A stretch of DNA of 8,871 bases from SBAX01 sp964646605 (lineage in GTDB: Bacteria; Planctomycetota; Phycisphaerae; UBA1845). Each line of letters opens with the position of its first letter. The first letter of the stretch is position 1. The notes beneath the pieces were generated by a model. The model saw only the letters and a list, made by a program, of their open reading frames with translations, searched no databases and was not told the origin of the DNA. The stretch is from assembly GCA_964646605.1 (NCBI GenBank), contig CAZYEX010000065.1:1-8871 (forward strand). Direction: 5' to 3'. Both the position numbers and the translations under genes were made by a program. Below are positions 6,872 through 8,871 of the stretch, in pieces.

Positions 6872-7615
6872 ATGGCGTCGGTGGTTGTACTTTGCGGTGG
6901 GGGGATCAAGAGTGCGGTGGCCGCGGCGCGGTCGGCGCGGGAGTCTGAGGTGGTCCTCTTGCACCTCAACTACGGGCAGACTTCGGCGTCGCGCGAAATC
7001 CTGGCCCTGGAAGCGCTCGTCCCCATTCTGCGCGGGGCGAAAATCCTTCGGCTGGGGCTGCCCCATATCACGCAGTTGCGATCCGGCGCTGCGGATCCGT
7101 CGGGCGCGACTCCCTCGGCGGCTTCGCGCGGAGTGGTCGGTACGCCCGTGGTGACCAGCACCACGTCGCCCGCTGTACTTCGCGGATTGATGCCCGTGAT
7201 GTTGACCGTCGGAGTGCAAAGCGCTCTGCGAGTCGGCGCCCAACGTGTCGTCATCGGCCTGACCCGCGCCGACGAAGGTGCCCATCTGGGACTGCCCGAC
7301 GCCGCGGGCGGAGTCGACGTGCGCCGCGAGTTCCTCCACGCCTGCGACATCATGATCGAGACCTGGCTGCGGCCCAAGTTCAACGTACACATCGAATCCC
7401 CGTGGATCGACTTGGACTACGCCGAAGTCATCAAACTCGGTCAGCGCTTCCAGATTCCCTTCGACAAGACGTGGACGTGTGAGCGTTCCGGCCCGCATTC
7501 CTGCGGGCAGTGCGACCCCTGCCGCACGCGAAGCCGCGCCTTCGCCGAGGCCGGACTGATGGACCCCGCGTCCGTCCCGAACCCTGCGGCGACGGCCGTC
7601 GGTGCGCTGCGATAG
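6872..7615 (+). CDS. QueC-like PP-loop protein with altered catalytic motif
   Basis: A 247-residue protein built like 7-cyano-7-deazaguanine synthase (QueC), the ATP-dependent enzyme that turns 7-carboxy-7-deazaguanine into preQ0 for queuosine or deazapurine DNA modification. Recognisable are the first strand and PP-loop position (MASVVVLCGGGIKS), N33-Y-G-Q, V-V-I-G-L (126-130), a degenerate G-L-P-D (140-143) where QueC has GYPDC, S-P-W-I-D-L with A-E-V-I-K-L-G (184-190), and T-W-T-C203 with C211, C214 and C217, which match the zinc-binding Cys of QueC, followed by R and A-F-x-E-A-G-L. The oddity is the PP-loop: the usual S-G-G-x-D-S reads G-G-G-I-K-S (9-14), losing the Ser and replacing the Asp by Lys, and the conserved R-N near 104 reads R-G. 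Catalysis as in QueC is therefore doubtful. No queD, queE, queF or tgt is in view. It may be a paralogue with a new or regulatory role. Confidence 0.75.
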   Translation: MASVVVLCGGGIKSAVAAARSARESEVVLLHLNYGQTSASREILALEALVPILRGAKILRLGLPHITQLRSGAADPSGATPSAASRGVVGTPVVTSTTSPAVLRGLMPVMLTVGVQSALRVGAQRVVIGLTRADEGAHLGLPDAAGGVDVRREFLHACDIMIETWLRPKFNVHIESPWIDLDYAEVIKLGQRFQIPFDKTWTCERSGPHSCGQCDPCRTRSRAFAEAGLMDPASVPNPAATAVGALR

Positions 7616-7617
7616 CG

Positions 7618-8358
7618 GTGCGTCTCTCCGCCCGGGCGGCAATTACGAGTTACGAATTACGAATTACAACGAGGACCAATTCCGGCGCGGCGGCGTTGAT
7701 CGGCGGATGCAGTCCGAATTATGTGCAGCTTCGCAACGAGGGTCAAATTGCGATGCTCAACGGGGAGTACGGCCCGGCGCGGAACTTGCTCCTCAACGCC
7801 GAGGACAAGGCCCATCGCCGCGTCGAGACGCTCCACGACCTCGGCGTGTGCAGCGTGATGGTGGCCAAACAGAACTTCAACGAGCGGAATCACGCGGCGG
7901 CTTTCCGTGAGCTGGACAATGCCGTGGCGTATTATCAAAGGGCGATCGACGAGTATCCGGGGCACCAGGCCTCGTTGGAGGATCTCAACATCGCGCAGGA
8001 GCTGAAGGGGCAGTTCGAGGAGGCGTTGAAAACCGCCCAGTGGGCGGCGGAGTTCGTCGGCCCGTCCGCCAAACAGCAAATCTTCCTCGCCGAGGAATAT
8101 GAACAACGCGGTGACTTGGACGCCGCGCTGCTGCGCTATCGGCAGGGGGTCACGATGGAGCCGAACAACGCCAAGGCGCACATCGCCATCGCCCAGTTCT
8201 TGATGCGCCACGACCACGACAACGCCGCGTTCCATCACCTGGTGGAGGCCAACCGTATCGATCCGAAAAACGCCTGGGTAAACGAGCAGCTTGCCGCTCA
8301 CTCATCGCCTTCGCCCGCCCCGGCTCGCGTGGCCGCCAAGAGCGACCGCGGACGGTAG
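7618..8358 (+). CDS. TPR lipoprotein, uncertain 5' end
   Basis: The frame holds a lipobox A-A-L-I-G-G-C-S with the Cys codon at 7708-7710, followed by about 215 residues of helical TPR-like repeats (A-Y-Y-Q-R-A-I-D-E-Y-P, E-E-A-L-K-T-A, A-A-L-L-R-Y-R-Q-G-V-T-M-E-P-N-N, A-H-I-A-I-A-Q-F-L), a planctomycete-type tetratricopeptide lipoprotein likely scaffolding partners on the periplasmic membrane face. The start is a problem. The only near-normal start before the lipobox, other than one deep inside the QueC-like gene, is GTG 7618, two bases after the upstream stop and without a clear ribosome site; it gives a 30-residue leader that is polar except for GAAALIGG, because a 7-bp tandem repeat occupies 7642-7669. 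ATG 7753 has a GAGG about 9-11 nt upstream and would make a cytosolic, lipobox-free version. The gene may be 5'-damaged. The C-terminus is low in complexity (SSPSPAPARVAAKS). Confidence 0.65.
   Translation: MRLSARAAITSYELRITTRTNSGAAALIGGCSPNYVQLRNEGQIAMLNGEYGPARNLLLNAEDKAHRRVETLHDLGVCSVMVAKQNFNERNHAAAFRELDNAVAYYQRAIDEYPGHQASLEDLNIAQELKGQFEEALKTAQWAAEFVGPSAKQQIFLAEEYEQRGDLDAALLRYRQGVTMEPNNAKAHIAIAQFLMRHDHDNAAFHHLVEANRIDPKNAWVNEQLAAHSSPSPAPARVAAKSDRGR
7642..7669 (+). repeat. Four tandem ATTACGA-type heptamers
   Basis: The units are ATTACGA (7642), GTTACGA (7649), ATTACGA (7656) and ATTACAA (7663). The array resembles the short heptanucleotide repeats known from cyanobacterial and other intergenic DNA. 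It is AT-rich amid GC-rich surroundings and falls inside the expected signal-peptide region of the TPR lipoprotein. The unit length is not a multiple of three, so a change in copy number would shift the frame. Confidence 0.7.
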
Positions 8359-8386
8359 CGTAGGTCGGTCGTCGGGTTGCCCAGCC

Positions 8387-8489
8387 GTAGGGTCCGCTTC
8401 GCGGACCGTTTCGTGACGACACGATCGTCGATGCGTGGTGCCACGACGTGGCACGATGAAAAGGAGTTGGTCCGCACAGCGGACCCTAC
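8387..8489. repeat. Inverted-repeat element with nested hairpins
   Basis: GTAGGGTCCGC (8387-8397) and its exact reverse complement GCGGACCCTAC (8479-8489) bound a 103-bp unit. Each arm also folds locally: GGTCCGC-TTC-GCGGACC (8391-8407) and GGTCCGC-ACA-GCGGACC (8469-8485). In the centre GTGCCACG (8438-8445) and CGTGGCAC (8447-8454) form another perfect palindrome. It lies wholly in the spacer between two convergent reading frames, like a MITE or dispersed palindromic repeat, and could act as a two-way terminator or mRNA end stabiliser. It has no coding capacity. Confidence 0.7.
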
Positions 8490-8494
8490 CCGGG

Positions 8495-8740
8495 CTACGC
8501 CGCTACACGGCGGCGCATGGCCACCAGCGTCCCGGCCGTGAGCGTCAAAAGCGCGAGGACGACCAGGCCCCAGTCGGAAACGGTGGGAATCTGCCCGTTG
8601 GGACAGGCCACGGCGTCGGTCGCACAGTCCGAGTCCACGCAGTCCGTCGCCGCGTCGCAGTCGTTGTCAAGGCTGTCAGCGCAGCTTGAACCCGCGACTT
8701 CGTGGCTCGGCGGCGCGCCGCAGTCCTGCGGGGTAACTCT
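8495..8740 (-). pseudogene. C-terminal fragment with IPTL-CTERM-like anchor
   Basis: An open stretch of 81 codons, bounded upstream by TGA (8741-8743), lacks a usable start. It reads a Cys/Asp cluster, C-A-D-S-L-D-N-D-C-D with D-C-V-D-S-D-C behind it, like the putative metal-binding motif of MopE-type and other secreted proteins. Then comes Q-I-P-T-V-S-D-W-G-L-V-V-L-A-L-L-T-L, a hydrophobic helix and the basic tail M-R-R-R-V-A-A. That order (I-P-T-x-S-x-W-G, helix, Arg cluster) fits the IPTL-CTERM sorting signal. The gene is therefore the 3' end of a surface-protein gene whose 5' part is missing, frameshifted or displaced; no open frame with a start runs into it, since TGA and TAA interrupt this frame at 8741 and 8773. 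A single indel near 8741-8750 joining it to the frame that starts at 8796 is one explanation. Confidence 0.6.
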
Positions 8741-8754
8741 TCAGCCGTCTGCAA

Positions 8755-8771
8755 TTCTCGGCCATCGAGAA
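8755..8771. repeat. Small hairpin next to the broken gene end
   Basis: TTCTCG (8755-8760) and CGAGAA (8766-8771) pair around GCCAT, and an A-T pair outside gives 7 bp (8754-8772). Together with CCGCAG-TC-CTGCGG (8718-8731) it marks palindrome-rich DNA around the interruption. Confidence 0.4.
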
Positions 8772-8871
8772 TGTTAAAATAGGGGATTTGCGCCATCGTT
8801 CGAAGCGCGGTATGTCAGCGGCGTGACACGGAGTTCGCTGGCCGATTCGATGGACCTGCTTCTGGCAGCGG

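Noticed and set aside
7510..7617. ATG at 7510 as start of the TPR lipoprotein
   Set aside because: It lies over 100 bp inside the QueC-like gene in another frame, and the added residues are Arg/Pro-rich without signal-peptide character.
6482..7642. A 386-codon minus-strand open frame over the QueC-like gene
   Set aside because: It covers a gene with zinc Cys and QueC-type motifs on the other strand and has an Arg/Gly-rich composition typical of antisense frames in high-GC DNA.
8545..8796. An 83-codon minus-strand frame starting at 8796
   Set aside because: Its second half is the wrong frame of the IPTL-CTERM-like tail. Only its first 20 or so residues could belong to a real protein, if a frameshift joined them to that tail.

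Overview
The window looks like a piece of a high-GC chromosome from an uncultured planctomycete-like bacterium. This is inferred from four things: the N-terminal zinc-ribbon style CPKCGYSLTGLP...CPECG on a membrane protein; a secreted protein with Dictyostelium-type CTDC cysteine repeats and a CTPGFWK C-terminal module; the tail of an IPTL-CTERM-like anchored protein with a C-x-D-x-x-D-N-D-C-D motif; and palindromic intergenic repeats. No rRNA, tRNA or CRISPR array was seen.

Layout. Positions 1-1221: a possible gene end at the left edge, then two minus-strand genes, a HEPN-like protein (R-N-x3-H motif, visibly lower GC) and, upstream of it, a DUF2442 protein. They could form one accessory operon of the toxin-antitoxin or defence kind. 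Positions 1222-1536: intergenic, with tandem hairpins. Positions 1537-2742: a PLP-dependent trans-sulfuration enzyme (cystathionine gamma-synthase/lyase family) carrying an unusual insert that coincides with a perfect DNA palindrome. Positions 2743-3127: intergenic, with a sigma70-like promoter. Positions 3128-4759: a secreted eight-repeat cysteine-rich protein followed by a strong intrinsic terminator. Positions 4875-5447: a zinc-ribbon membrane protein, convergent with and overlapping by 8 bp a DUF1015 gene (5440-6684, minus). Positions 6872-7615: a QueC-like PP-loop protein whose SGGxDS motif reads GGGIKS. It is followed almost immediately by a TPR lipoprotein frame (to 8358) whose 5' end is invaded by a 7-bp tandem repeat. 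Positions 8387-8489: an inverted-repeat element. Positions 8495-8740 (minus): an apparently broken C-terminal fragment of an IPTL-CTERM-like protein.

How the genes fit together. There is no single pathway. Sulfur amino-acid metabolism, a deazaguanine-synthase-like protein, DUF1015 and envelope proteins are interspersed. The most unusual points are the degenerate QueC catalytic motif, the palindrome inside the trans-sulfuration gene, the heptamer repeat where a lipoprotein signal peptide is expected, and the HEPN/DUF2442 pair. Nothing here proves a complete new system.
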